A stretch of DNA of 64,000 nucleotides from DP-19 sp036496285 (GCA_036496285.1 DASXLI010000104.1:28826-92825); one strand, 5' to 3'. Counted from the stretch's first letter, positions 34,669 to 43,171 are shown. Notes: a model not told the origin generated them from the letters alone. Made by a program: numbers and translations.

Positions 34669-35391
34669 TTGGAGAATCAAGTCGAGCTGCTGGTGAATCT
34701 GCAAGTCGTCGACCAGCAGCTCCGTGAGCGCACCGAGGCCATCGAGGCGCTTCGTCGAGGGCTCGCCGACATCGAGAGCGAGCTGCAGGGTCAGGGCAAG
34801 CTGCTCGAGGCGTGCAAAGCCGAGCGCGCCGATCTGGAAACCCGCCGTCGTGAGATGCAGGGCGCGCTCGACGACGAGGAAGCGAAGATGAAAGACCGCC
34901 GGATGCGGCTGAATCGCATCCGCAACGAGAAAGAGGCGTCGGCGGTCCGCCGCGAGATCGAGGTCGGCAAGGAGAGCAACCAGAAGGTCGAGGAGGATCT
35001 GCTGGTCGTCTACGAGGCCCTCGACGGCGTCACCGCGCGCGAGACCGAGCTCCAGGCCACCTACGACGCCATCGAGGCGCGCCGCGCCGAGCAGCAGTCC
35101 CGCGTCGACGCCGAGGTCGTGACGCTCAGCGCCGGCCTCGACGACGCTCGCAATCACCGCAACCAGCTCGCGAGCGGCATCGAGCCCTCGCTCCGCACGC
35201 GCTACGAGACGATCTTCACCAAGCGCCGCGGGCTCGCGGTGGTCGAGGTGCGCGGCGGCAGCTGCCAGGGCTGCCACATGCGCGTCGCGCCGCAACTCTT
35301 CAACGAGATCCAGCGGAATCAGCGCGTCATCGTCTGCCCGAACTGCCACCGTATTCTGTACGCGCGCAGCGAGACATCCGTCTCCGCCTAG
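34669..35391 (+). CDS. Coiled-coil/C4 zinc-ribbon protein
   Basis: A 240-residue protein of the zf-RING_7 / CT398-like family. About 170 residues of heptad-rich coiled coil (VVDQQLRERTEAIEALRRGLADIESEL and on) lead to a C-terminal four-cysteine ribbon GGSCQGCHMRV...VCPNCHRIL. These proteins are conserved beside RNase P RNA or ribonuclease genes in several phyla; a role in RNA or secretion-linked assembly has been proposed, not proven. The start TTG 34669 is chosen for the GAGGAG six bases upstream. It begins 23 bases past the tRNA end, so it may be read from the tRNA promoter. Confidence 0.85.
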   Translation: MENQVELLVNLQVVDQQLRERTEAIEALRRGLADIESELQGQGKLLEACKAERADLETRRREMQGALDDEEAKMKDRRMRLNRIRNEKEASAVRREIEVGKESNQKVEEDLLVVYEALDGVTARETELQATYDAIEARRAEQQSRVDAEVVTLSAGLDDARNHRNQLASGIEPSLRTRYETIFTKRRGLAVVEVRGGSCQGCHMRVAPQLFNEIQRNQRVIVCPNCHRILYARSETSVSA

Positions 35392-35404
35392 CGTCGCCGG
35401 CGGC

Positions 35405-35509
35405 CGATCGCACCCCATCTGCTTCGTTGCTCGGTCGCTCACTTGTGCGGCGTAGCTCCCGCTACGCCTCCGCGTTCGCTTCCTCGCGCCTCGCATCTGG
35501 GGCACGCTC
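35405..35509 (+). repeat. Left arm of a 105-bp imperfect inverted repeat
   Basis: This arm is the near-perfect reverse complement (about 90% by eye) of 35720-35824, with roughly 210 bases between. Inside is a hairpin with GGCGTAGC/GCTACGCC stems. Short frames here encode only repeated serine/arginine-rich peptides, so it is non-coding. No transposase is present. Confidence 0.85.
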
Positions 35510-35719
35510 AGCCGCCGGCCGGACCACCTTTGCTGACCGTCCCGGTGGCGGCCTTCGCTTCGCTCGGCCGCATCAAATGCTTCTAAGCCGCAGCGAACGA
35601 TGGTGGTGCAGTGTCGTGACGGTGCGGACCGTCGGGAGACGACCGGCCCGAAGGGCCGGAGAGCGAGTGTCACGAAAGACGGATCGTGATAGAGCGGTCA
35701 CGGTAGAATGCCGGCTGCC

Positions 35720-35824
35720 GAGAGTGCCCCAGATGCGAGGCGCGAGCGAGTGAGCGCGGAGGCGTAGCGGGAGCTACGCCGCACAAGCGAACGACCGAGC
35801 AACGAAGCAGATGGGGTGCTATCG
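35720..35824 (-). repeat. Right arm of the 105-bp imperfect inverted repeat
   Basis: Mate of the arm at 35405-35509 in opposite orientation, with the same internal GGCGTAGC hairpin. It ends only nine bases before the 5' strand of RNase P helix P1 (35834), so the rnpB promoter lies in or at this repeat. The spacer between arms (35510-35719) has no gene I can see. Confidence 0.85.
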
Positions 35825-35833
35825 GCAGCCGGC

Positions 35834-36195
35834 GCCAGACCGGATCGGGCGGTCGCGTCTCTTCGGGAGACGAGGAAAGTCCGGACTCCATAGGGCAGGG
35901 TGGCGGCTAACGGCCGCTCGTCGTGAGGCGGGGAAAGTGCCACAGAAAGAAGACGGCCGGGGCTTCGGCGCCGGTCAGGTTGAAACGGTGAGGTAAGAGC
36001 TCACCAGATTCCGGGGAGACCCGGGATGCTCGGCAAACCCCACCCGGAGCAAGACCAAATAAGAGGGTTCGGCGGCCCGCCTTAGACCCTCGGGTATGGT
36101 CGCTTGAGCCGTCCAGCAATGGACGGCCTAGAGGAATGACCGTCGCCTCCCGCAAGGGAGGGACAGGATCCGGCTTACAGATCCGGTCTGGCCAG
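35834..36195 (+). ncRNA. rnpB: RNase P RNA, bacterial type A
   Basis: The catalytic RNA that trims tRNA 5' leaders. P1 is visible as GCCAGACCGGAT (35834-35845) pairing with ATCCGGTCTGGC (36181-36192). The hallmark conserved blocks appear in order: GAGGAAAGTCCGGACTCC, the P10/P11 region, CACAGAAAGAAGAC, GGTGAGGTAAGAGCTCACC, AGAGGAATGACCGTC, and the P4 3' strand ACAGGATCCGGCTTACAG. Length of about 360 nt is typical. The exact 5' and 3' ends may differ by a few bases. A hairpin at 36211-36263 may terminate it. Confidence 0.95.
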
Positions 36196-36210
36196 TCTTT
36201 TCAGTAATTT

Positions 36211-36263
36211 AGAGAGTCATACAAAAAAATCTGCAGGGCATGTGAGATTTTTCTTGACTCTCT
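36211..36263 (+). terminator. Candidate rnpB terminator hairpin
   Basis: AGAGAGTCA (36211-36219) pairs with TGACTCTCT (36255-36263), with an inner AAAAATCT / AGATTTTT stem (36225-36232 with 36245-36252) and a 12-base loop; a T-rich stretch (TGTTTGTTGTT) follows. The outer 3' arm overlaps the -35 box of the following promoter. Confidence 0.6.
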
Positions 36264-36283
36264 GTTTGTTGTTCAACTACAAG
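36254..36283 (+). promoter_or_regulatory. Putative sigma-70 promoter of the dcw cluster
   Basis: TTGACT (36254-36259) matches the -35 consensus at five of six bases and TACAAG (36278-36283) the -10 at four of six, with an 18-base spacer. The start of transcription would be near 36290, at the first MraZ box. The mraZ ATG follows at 36353. Confidence 0.55.
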
Positions 36284-36288
36284 CCCGC

Positions 36289-36323
36289 GTGGGCGATGGT
36301 GGGATGAAGTGGGATACCAGGGA
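36289..36323 (+). promoter_or_regulatory. MraZ operator: direct GTGGG repeats at 10-bp spacing
   Basis: GTGGG occurs at 36289, 36299 and 36309, each one helical turn apart, with a degenerate AGGGA at 36319. A further GTGGG at 36340 is one base out of phase. Repeated TGGG-type boxes upstream of mraZ are the known binding site of the MraZ repressor; their position at the transcription start predicts autoregulation of the cluster. Confidence 0.85.
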
Positions 36324-36352
36324 TTAAAGGCGTCATTGGGTGGGATCTCGAC

Positions 36353-36799
36353 ATGTTCTTCGGCCGGTTTGATCACACCCTCGACGCCAAAGGACGCATC
36401 AGTGTCCCGGCGCAGTTCCGGGACGTCCTTCTCGGCGATCCAAGGTTGGTGGTTGCGCCCCACACGGTGTACGGGCAACGGTGCCTCGATCTGTACCCTC
36501 ATTCCGAGTGGCAGAAGCTGCTCGATAAATTCGCCGCGCTGCCGCGTTTCAACGCGACCGCGACGAAGTTTGAGATGGGGTACCTCGCGCGAGCACATCG
36601 CTGTGAGCTGGACGCAGCCGGGCGCATCCTCTTGCCGCCCGTGCTGCGCCAGCATGCCGGGCTCAAGAAGGACGCGGTCTTTCTCGGGGTACTGTCGCGA
36701 TTCCGGGTCATGGATGCGGACGGATGGATGAAGGTTGAGGGCGAGCACGATTCCGAGGCTATCGCGAATCCCGCGATGTACGAAGAGCTCGGGATCTAA
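36353..36799 (+). CDS. mraZ: Transcriptional regulator MraZ
   Basis: A 148-residue DNA-binding protein with two SpoVT-AbrB-like halves: MFFGRFDHTLDAKGRISVPAQFRDVL (residues 1-26) and ARAHRCELDAAGRILLPPVLRQHAGL (about 79-104), each with the DAKGR or DAAGR core. MraZ forms rings that bind GTGGG repeats in its own promoter and represses the division cluster. The expected boxes lie just upstream. The GGTGGGA before ATG 36353 can serve as ribosome binding site and is itself box-like. Confidence 0.96.
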   Translation: MFFGRFDHTLDAKGRISVPAQFRDVLLGDPRLVVAPHTVYGQRCLDLYPHSEWQKLLDKFAALPRFNATATKFEMGYLARAHRCELDAAGRILLPPVLRQHAGLKKDAVFLGVLSRFRVMDADGWMKVEGEHDSEAIANPAMYEELGI

Positions 36800-36958
36800 G
36801 CGCTTGCTCGATGACGTGGTGGTGGCGGAGGGGCGGTGGAATGGGGGCGCGCCCGGAGTAGCGGACCGGGGGGTCACCGGGCGCGCCTGCCTGTATGAAA
36901 GCGAGTCAACGTGTCGATCCAGAGTCGGCCGTTCCCCGCTTGGGGGTCGGATGGGGGG

Positions 36959-37900
36959 ATGTCCGAAGATCGGCGACATGTTCCGGTTCTCCCGCGCGAG
37001 GCTCTGGCCTACCTGTGTGTCCGGCCCGGCGCGCGCTACGTGGACGGCACGCTCGGTGACGGCGGCCACACGCAGTTGCTCCTCGAAGCGGACCCGACGC
37101 TCGAGGTCCTGGGAGTCGATCGCGATTCCGTGACGGTGGCCGCGACGACCGCGCGCCTGGCGGCGTTCGGTACGCGGTTGCGGGTGCAGCGCGCCAACTT
37201 CGACGAGATCGGCGAGGCGCTTGCCGCGGTGGGCTGGGACGCGGTCGACGGCCTGCTGCTCGATCTCGGCCTGTCGTCGCGCCAGCTCGACGATCCGGCG
37301 CGTGGCTTCAGCTTCCAGGCCGCGGGGCCGCTCGACATGCGAATGACACCCGGTGAGGGGCCGTCGGCAGCGGATCTCCTGGCGACGCTCGACGAGCGCG
37401 CGATCGCCGAGCTGCTGTGGCGTTACGGCGAGGAGCCGGCGTCCCGTCGGATCGCCCGCGCCATCGTCGCCGAGCGCGCCAAGGCGCCGATCGCCGACAC
37501 GGCCACCCTTGCCGACCTGGTCTCCCGCGTCGCGCCTCGTCGTGGGTCCCTCCACCCCGCGACCCGCGTATTCCAGGCTTTGCGCATCGTCGTCAACGGG
37601 GAGCTCGACCACCTGGAGGCGTTCCTCGGCCACGTGCTCGACTGGCTGCGTCCGCGTGCGCGTCTGGTCATCATCGCGTATCATTCGCTGGAGGATCGAC
37701 GGGTGAAGCAGGCGTTTCAGGCGTGGGCCGCTTCGTGCCGCTGCCCACCGGCGCTGCCGCGATGTGGGTGCGGCGCGCGGGCGCGCGTCCGCATCCTCAC
37801 GCGCAAGATCGTGACCCCGTCCGAGGCCGAGATCCGGACGAACCGCCGCGCGCGCAGCGCGCGCCTGCGGGCGCTCGAGACGCTCGAGAGCGCGGCATGA
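36959..37900 (+). CDS. rsmH: 16S rRNA m4C1402 methyltransferase
   Basis: It N4-methylates C1402 of 16S rRNA. The 313-residue protein has HVPVLPREALAYL at the N-terminus, motif I YVDGTLGDGGHTQLLL, GVDRDSVTV, and GLLLDLGLSSRQLDDPARGFSF, all characteristic. The C-terminus IVTPSEAEIRTNRRARSARLRALE is also family-typical. ATG 36959 is preferred to the GTG at 36911 because it gives the standard length and N-terminus. The stop overlaps the ftsL start (ATGA). About 160 bases separate it from mraZ, where nothing else is seen. Confidence 0.95.
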   Translation: MSEDRRHVPVLPREALAYLCVRPGARYVDGTLGDGGHTQLLLEADPTLEVLGVDRDSVTVAATTARLAAFGTRLRVQRANFDEIGEALAAVGWDAVDGLLLDLGLSSRQLDDPARGFSFQAAGPLDMRMTPGEGPSAADLLATLDERAIAELLWRYGEEPASRRIARAIVAERAKAPIADTATLADLVSRVAPRRGSLHPATRVFQALRIVVNGELDHLEAFLGHVLDWLRPRARLVIIAYHSLEDRRVKQAFQAWAASCRCPPALPRCGCGARARVRILTRKIVTPSEAEIRTNRRARSARLRALETLESAA

Positions 37901-38268
37901 GCGTGATCGGCGCGCCCCCGAGCTGGATCGGCCACGTCACGCGCTCGGCGCACGGGTCGCGTGGCGCCGTCGCGGCGATGCGGCGGCGCATCACGCCCGC
38001 CGAGCGCCGGCTCGGGCGGCAGGTCGGCCTCGGCGCCGTCGTGGCCCTCGCGATCGCGCTCTGCCTCGTGTGGATCCGCCTGCAGCTCGTGAACACCGGC
38101 TACGAGATCTCGTCGGCTCGCCAGCTCGAGCGCCGGCTCGAGCAGGAGCAGCGCGAGCTCCACATCGAGGTCGCGACGCTCACCTCGCCTCGGCGCCTGG
38201 AGACCGTCGCGCGCACCCGGCTCGGCATGGGGCCGCCGGCGCCGGGCCAGATCGTGAACGTTCCGTGA
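37897..38268 (+). CDS. ftsL: Cell division protein FtsL
   Basis: A 123-residue bitopic division protein: cytoplasmic N-terminus of about 45 residues, one transmembrane helix (LGAVVALAIALCLVWIRLQ), and a periplasmic coiled coil (SARQLERRLEQEQRELHIEVATLTSPRRLETVARTRLGM). Sequence conservation is low in this family, so the call rests on topology and position between rsmH and ftsI. It starts with an ATGA overlap and ends with a GTGA overlap. It would bind FtsB and FtsQ and activate FtsW-FtsI. Confidence 0.9.
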   Translation: MSVIGAPPSWIGHVTRSAHGSRGAVAAMRRRITPAERRLGRQVGLGAVVALAIALCLVWIRLQLVNTGYEISSARQLERRLEQEQRELHIEVATLTSPRRLETVARTRLGMGPPAPGQIVNVP

Positions 38269-40181
38269 AGACGCGGATCATCGCCGTCGCAGGCGGCATC
38301 GCCGTGCTGCTGCTGCTCGTCACCGTGCGTATCGTGCAGCTCACGCTCACCGACAGCCCGAGCCTGGCGCGCATGGCGCGCCAGCAGCAGCGCGAGCAGG
38401 TGCAGATCGCGGCGCATCGCGGCGCCATCCTCGATCGCCACGGCGAGACGCTCGCGTCGAGCGTCGACCGGCCGTCGATCTTCCTGCGCCCGAAGCGGGT
38501 GACCGACCGCGGCCGCGTGCGCGAGGCGCTCTCGGGGCTCGGCCTCGGCCCGCAGCAGATCGCGAGCAAGCTCGCGAGCGGCGCTCCCTTCGTCTGGCTG
38601 AAGCGCGCCGCGAGCCCACGCGAGCGCGACGACGTCGACGCGCTCAAACTCGACGCGATCGGCGAGGTTACGGAGGCGCGCCGCTTCTACCCGCACGAGG
38701 GCGTCGCGGCCCACGTCGTCGGCCTCGCCGGCATCGATCTGCAAGGGCTCGAGGGCATCGAGCGCTACTACGACCGCGATCTGCGCGCCGAGCCGCGCAC
38801 GCTCGAGGTCGAGCGCGACGCGCGCGGCCGCGAGATCCTCACCGACGGCATCGAGGCGCCGCAGGAGATGGAGGGCGCGACGGTCCAGCTCACGCTCGAC
38901 CTCGGCATCCAGGACATCGCCGAGCGGGCGCTCGAGCACGGCATGGCCGACACGCGCGCCCGGGCCGGCACGGTGATCGTGCTCGACCCCGCGACCGGCG
39001 AGGTGCTGGCGCTCGCCAACGCGCCGAGCTTCGACCCGAACCGCCGCCGCACCGCGATCACCTCGCGCCGCCGCAACCGCGCCGTCAACGACTTCTACGA
39101 GCCGGGCTCCACCTTCAAGCCGCTGCTGATGGCGTCGGCGATCGAGCACGGCGTGGTGCGGCCCGACGAGATGATCTTCTGCGAGAACGGCCGCTATCCG
39201 GTCGGCAAGTGGGTCATCCACGACCACGGCAGCCACGGCTGGCTCTCGGTCGCGGAGATCCTGCAGGTGTCGAGCAACATCGGCGCGTCGAAGATCGGCG
39301 AGCGCCTCGGGCGCGAGCGCTACTTCGCGTTCCTCACCGACATGGAGTTCGGCCGACCGACCGGACTCGACCTTCCCGGCGAGGTCGGCGGTCTCCTGCG
39401 GCCGCTCAGCGACTGGTCGCGTATCGCGCTCATCACGACGAGCTTCGGCCAGGGCATCGCGGTCACGCCGCTGCAGATGGCGCGCGCCTTCGCCGCGATC
39501 GCCAACGGCGGGCTCCTGATGAAGCCGTACGTCGGCATGCGGGCGACGACCCAAGACGGCGACGTCGTATGGGAGCACCACCCGAGCGTCGTCCGCCGGG
39601 TGATGAAGCCCGAGACCGCCGCCACCGTGACGACGATGCTCGAGCGCGTGCTCGACGACGGCGGCACGGGCACGAAGGCGCGCGTGCCGGGCTTCAAGGT
39701 GGCAGGCAAGACCGGCACGGCGCAGAAGATCGAGGCCGGCACCGGACGGTACTCGGCGAAGGCGCGCATCGCGTCCTTCGTCGGCTTCGTGCCGGCGGAC
39801 GCGCCCCGCTTGGTGATCCTCGCCCTGCTCGACGAGCCGCAGAGCTCGACTTACGGCGGCATCGTCGCGGCGCCGATCTTCTCGGAGGTCGCGACCGGCG
39901 CGCTCGAGCGCCTGGGCGTCACCCCGGACATGCCGCCGGACGTGCAGGAAGTGCGCGCCGACGTGCCGGTGCCGGCGCTGCCGCCGAACGCACCGGACGG
40001 CATGCCGTCCTTCATCGGCCTCAGCATGCGCGCGGCGCTCGAGCGGGCGCGCGATCTCGGCTGGGCGGTGCAGGTCGTCGGCAGCGGCTACGTCGCGAGC
40101 CAGAATCCCGCGCCGGGCGCGGTCGCCGCGCCCGGCAAGGCGCTCACGCTCAACCTCGCTCCGGCGAGCGAGACGCTATGA
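38265..40181 (+). CDS. ftsI: Septal transpeptidase FtsI (PBP3) with PASTA domain
   Basis: It cross-links septal murein. The 638-residue class B PBP starts with GTG 38265, overlapping the ftsL stop. It has one N-terminal membrane helix (IIAVAGGIAVLLLLVTVRIVQL) and the pedestal motif RGAILDRHGETLA. The transpeptidase follows with Ser282 (PGSTFKP), SSN at 336-338 and KTG at 482-484. After the catalytic domain a single PASTA repeat (MPSFIGLSMRAALERARDLGW...) closes the protein, a feature missing in E. coli PBP3 but known in other phyla. Confidence 0.95.
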   Translation: MKTRIIAVAGGIAVLLLLVTVRIVQLTLTDSPSLARMARQQQREQVQIAAHRGAILDRHGETLASSVDRPSIFLRPKRVTDRGRVREALSGLGLGPQQIASKLASGAPFVWLKRAASPRERDDVDALKLDAIGEVTEARRFYPHEGVAAHVVGLAGIDLQGLEGIERYYDRDLRAEPRTLEVERDARGREILTDGIEAPQEMEGATVQLTLDLGIQDIAERALEHGMADTRARAGTVIVLDPATGEVLALANAPSFDPNRRRTAITSRRRNRAVNDFYEPGSTFKPLLMASAIEHGVVRPDEMIFCENGRYPVGKWVIHDHGSHGWLSVAEILQVSSNIGASKIGERLGRERYFAFLTDMEFGRPTGLDLPGEVGGLLRPLSDWSRIALITTSFGQGIAVTPLQMARAFAAIANGGLLMKPYVGMRATTQDGDVVWEHHPSVVRRVMKPETAATVTTMLERVLDDGGTGTKARVPGFKVAGKTGTAQKIEAGTGRYSAKARIASFVGFVPADAPRLVILALLDEPQSSTYGGIVAAPIFSEVATGALERLGVTPDMPPDVQEVRADVPVPALPPNAPDGMPSFIGLSMRAALERARDLGWAVQVVGSGYVASQNPAPGAVAAPGKALTLNLAPASETL

Positions 40182-41743
40182 CCGCGGCCGCGCGCGTTTC
40201 CCCGCCGGGCGTCACGACGCTCGGCGAGCTCTTGTGCGACCTCGGCGCCCTGCGTGCCACGCTCACGGGCGACGCCGCCACGGAGATCCGCGGGATCAGC
40301 GCCGACTCGCGCACCGTCGCCGCGGGCGACCTCTTCGTCGCGCTGCCGGGGACGCGTACCGACGGCGCGCGCTACGTCGCCGAGGCGTGCGCGCGCGGCG
40401 CCGCGGCGGTCGCCGGTACCGCCGACCTGGCGCGCGCGATCCAAGCGACAGGCGCCGGCGCGGCTCCGATCGCCCGCGTCGAGACCGCCGAGCCCGCGCG
40501 CTTCCTGGCGCACGTCGCGGCGCGCCTGCACGGCGATCCGACACGCGACCTCACGATGGTCGGCGTCACCGGGACGAACGGCAAGACGACGACCACGTAC
40601 CTGCTCGAGGCGATCTGGCAGGCGGCGGGTCTCCGGCCCGGCGTGCTCGGCACGATCAGTTACCGCTTCGGCGGCGACGCCGTGGCGGCGCCGCTCACGA
40701 CGCCGCCGGCGCCCGAGCTCTTCGCCCGCCTCGCGGCGATGCGCGGGCGCGGCGGCACGCACGTCGCGATGGAGGTGTCGTCGCACGCGCTGGTGCAGGA
40801 CCGGGTCGATGGCATCGCGTGGGACGCGGCCGTGTTCACCAACCTCGGCCGCGATCATCTCGACTTCCATCGCGACGTCGAGGACTACTTCCAGGCGAAG
40901 GCGCGCCTCTTCCGCGCGCTCGAGGCGAGCCCGAAGGCGCGGCGGATCGCGATCGTCAACACGGGCGACCCGCGTGGGCGCGAGCTGCTGCGCGATCTGC
41001 GTGTCCCGGCGGTCACCTTCGGGGAGGGCGGCGACGTCCGGGCCGAGGACGTGACGATGACGCTCGACGGCTCGACCTTCACGCTCGCGCTGCCCGGCGC
41101 GCGCGCCGCCGTGCGCACGTCGCTGATCGGCGCCGGCCACATCGAGAACGTCCTCGCGGCGGCCGCGACGGCGCACGCGCTCGGCGCGTCCGTGGAGGCG
41201 ATCGCCCGCGGTGTCGAGGGCTTCGCCGGCGTGCCGGGACGTCTCGAGCCGGTGCGCACCGGCCAGCCGTTCAGTGTGCTCGTCGACTACGCCCACAAGC
41301 CCGAGGCGCTCGCGAGCGTGCTCGGCTCGCTGCGTACGATGGTCGGCGGGCGGCTCCTCTGCGTTTTCGGCTGCGGCGGCGACCGCGACCGCGGCAAGCG
41401 TCCGCTCATGGCGGAGGCGGTGGCGGCGGGCGCCGACCTCGCGGTGCTCACCTCCGACAACCCGCGGACGGAGGACCCGCTGGCGATCATCGCCGACGCC
41501 GAGGCGGGCCTGGCATCGGCCGCGCTGCCGCGCCTCGCGGCGCTCGGCGGCGCGGCGCGCGGCTACGTCGTCGAGCCCGACCGGGCGCGCGCCATCGGCG
41601 CGGCGCTCGCCGCGGCGCGGCCGGGCGACTGCGTGGTGATCGCGGGCAAGGGGCACGAGGACTATCAGATCGTCGGCACCGTGAAGCTGCCGTTCGACGA
41701 CCGCGACGTGGCGCGTCGCGCGCTCGCGGAGCGGCGCCCGTGA
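40178..41743 (+). CDS. murE: UDP-MurNAc-tripeptide synthetase, meso-DAP adding
   Basis: It adds the third residue to the UDP-MurNAc stem peptide. The 521-residue Mur ligase has the N-terminal domain with ISADSRTVAAGDLFVALPG, P-loop GVTGTNGKTTTTYL, and DYAHKPEALASVL. The DNPRTEDP motif (about 427-434) marks meso-diaminopimelate specificity, against the Lys-type motif of many Firmicutes. ATG 40178 overlaps the ftsI stop, and its own stop overlaps the murF GTG. Confidence 0.96.
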   Translation: MTAAARVSPPGVTTLGELLCDLGALRATLTGDAATEIRGISADSRTVAAGDLFVALPGTRTDGARYVAEACARGAAAVAGTADLARAIQATGAGAAPIARVETAEPARFLAHVAARLHGDPTRDLTMVGVTGTNGKTTTTYLLEAIWQAAGLRPGVLGTISYRFGGDAVAAPLTTPPAPELFARLAAMRGRGGTHVAMEVSSHALVQDRVDGIAWDAAVFTNLGRDHLDFHRDVEDYFQAKARLFRALEASPKARRIAIVNTGDPRGRELLRDLRVPAVTFGEGGDVRAEDVTMTLDGSTFTLALPGARAAVRTSLIGAGHIENVLAAAATAHALGASVEAIARGVEGFAGVPGRLEPVRTGQPFSVLVDYAHKPEALASVLGSLRTMVGGRLLCVFGCGGDRDRGKRPLMAEAVAAGADLAVLTSDNPRTEDPLAIIADAEAGLASAALPRLAALGGAARGYVVEPDRARAIGAALAAARPGDCVVIAGKGHEDYQIVGTVKLPFDDRDVARRALAERRP

Positions 41744-43170
41744 CCACCTCCCAGGACGACGCCGAGGGTGGCCGCGCACCCTGGGCCTTCGCCGACGTCG
41801 TGCGGGCGACGGGTGCCGGGGTGCACCGCCGCGGCGCGGCCGCGTCGTTCACCGGTGTCGTCACCGACTCGCGCACGATCGGACCGGGCGCGCTCTTCGT
41901 CGCGCTCCGCGGCGAGCGCTACGACGCGAACCACTTCGCGGCCGAGGCCGCGGGCGCCGGCGCGGCGGGCGTCGTCGTCGAGCGCGTCCCGCCGGAGCTC
42001 GAGCGCTTCCCCGACCTCGCGATCCTCACCGTGCCGGACGGCCTGCGGGCGCTGCAGGACCTGGCGTCCGACCTCCGGCAGCGCCTCGATCCCTGCGTGC
42101 TCGCGATCACCGGCTCGAACGGCAAGACGACGACCAAGGAGATGCTGGCCGCGATCCTCGCGGCGGCGGGCGGCGCCGCCGGCGTGCTGAAGACGCGCGT
42201 CAACCTGAACAACCTGATCGGCGTCCCGCTCACGCTCCTGCGCCTCACCGGTGCGCAGCGTCACGCGGTCGTCGAGATGGGGATGAACGCGCCCGGCGAG
42301 ATCGGCCGCCTCACCGAGATCGCCGATCCCGACGTCGGCGTCATCACCAACGTCGCGCAGGCGCACCTCGAGGGCGTCGGCTCGATCGAGGGTGTCGCGC
42401 GCGCCAAGGGGGAGCTCTTTGCCGGCATGCGCGCCGACGCGATCGCGATCGTCAACGCCGACGACCCGCACGTCGCCGCGCTCGGCGCCGCGTTCGGCGG
42501 CCGCGTGGTGCGCTTCAGCGTGGTCGACGGCGGCGACGTCCGCGCCGAGGGCGTGCGCACCGACGCGCAGGGCGCCGCGTCCTTCCACTTGCTCGCGGGC
42601 GGGGCCAGCACCGTGGTGCAGCTCCGGGTGTCGGGCCGCCACAACGTCGCGAATGCGCTTGCCGCCGCGGCCGCGGCGCACGCCGTCGGCATCGGCCTCG
42701 AAGCGATCGCCGCCGGGCTCGGCGCGGCCCTACCGGTCGGCAGCCGCATGCGCGTCTGCCCGCTGCCGAGCGGGATCACGGTCGTCGACGACAGCTACAA
42801 CGCCAACCCCGCCTCGATGGCGGCGGCGCTGCGCAGCCTGCGCGAGGCGCCGGCCGCGCGCCGCATCGCCGTGCTCGGCGACATGCTCGAGCTCGGGCCG
42901 GGCGCCGACGCCCTGCACCGCGAGGTCGGCCGCCTCGCCGGCGAGCTCGGCGTCGACACGCTCTACCTCTTCGGCGAGCACGCCGCCGCGACCGCCGACG
43001 GCGCGCTCGAGGGCGGCCTTGCCGCGAAGGCGGTCCGGGCGCTGGCGACGCACGCCGCGATTGCCGAGGCGCTGCAGGCGATGCTCCGGCCGGGAGACTG
43101 GGTGCTGGTGAAGGGCAGCCGCGGACAGCGGATGGAGGAGGTCGTGCGTCTCCTGGGGGCCGCGGAGTAG
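41740..43170 (+). CDS. murF: UDP-MurNAc-tripeptide:D-Ala-D-Ala ligase
   Basis: It adds D-Ala-D-Ala to complete the pentapeptide. The 476-residue protein begins with GTG 41740 and has VVTDSRTIGPGALFVALRGERYDANHF, P-loop AITGSNGKTTTKEML, and the MurF signature VVDDSYNANPASMAAAL plus GDMLELG. The C-terminal VLVKGSRGQRMEEVV is diagnostic. One base separates its stop from mraY. Confidence 0.96.
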   Translation: MTTSQDDAEGGRAPWAFADVVRATGAGVHRRGAAASFTGVVTDSRTIGPGALFVALRGERYDANHFAAEAAGAGAAGVVVERVPPELERFPDLAILTVPDGLRALQDLASDLRQRLDPCVLAITGSNGKTTTKEMLAAILAAAGGAAGVLKTRVNLNNLIGVPLTLLRLTGAQRHAVVEMGMNAPGEIGRLTEIADPDVGVITNVAQAHLEGVGSIEGVARAKGELFAGMRADAIAIVNADDPHVAALGAAFGGRVVRFSVVDGGDVRAEGVRTDAQGAASFHLLAGGASTVVQLRVSGRHNVANALAAAAAAHAVGIGLEAIAAGLGAALPVGSRMRVCPLPSGITVVDDSYNANPASMAAALRSLREAPAARRIAVLGDMLELGPGADALHREVGRLAGELGVDTLYLFGEHAAATADGALEGGLAAKAVRALATHAAIAEALQAMLRPGDWVLVKGSRGQRMEEVVRLLGAAE

Positions 43171-43171
43171 C

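Noticed and set aside
35427..35943. Several short minus- and plus-strand frames around the inverted repeat and rnpB start
   Set aside because: They encode the same Ser/Arg peptide because they read the repeat arms; no start signals, and they overlap the RNase P RNA.
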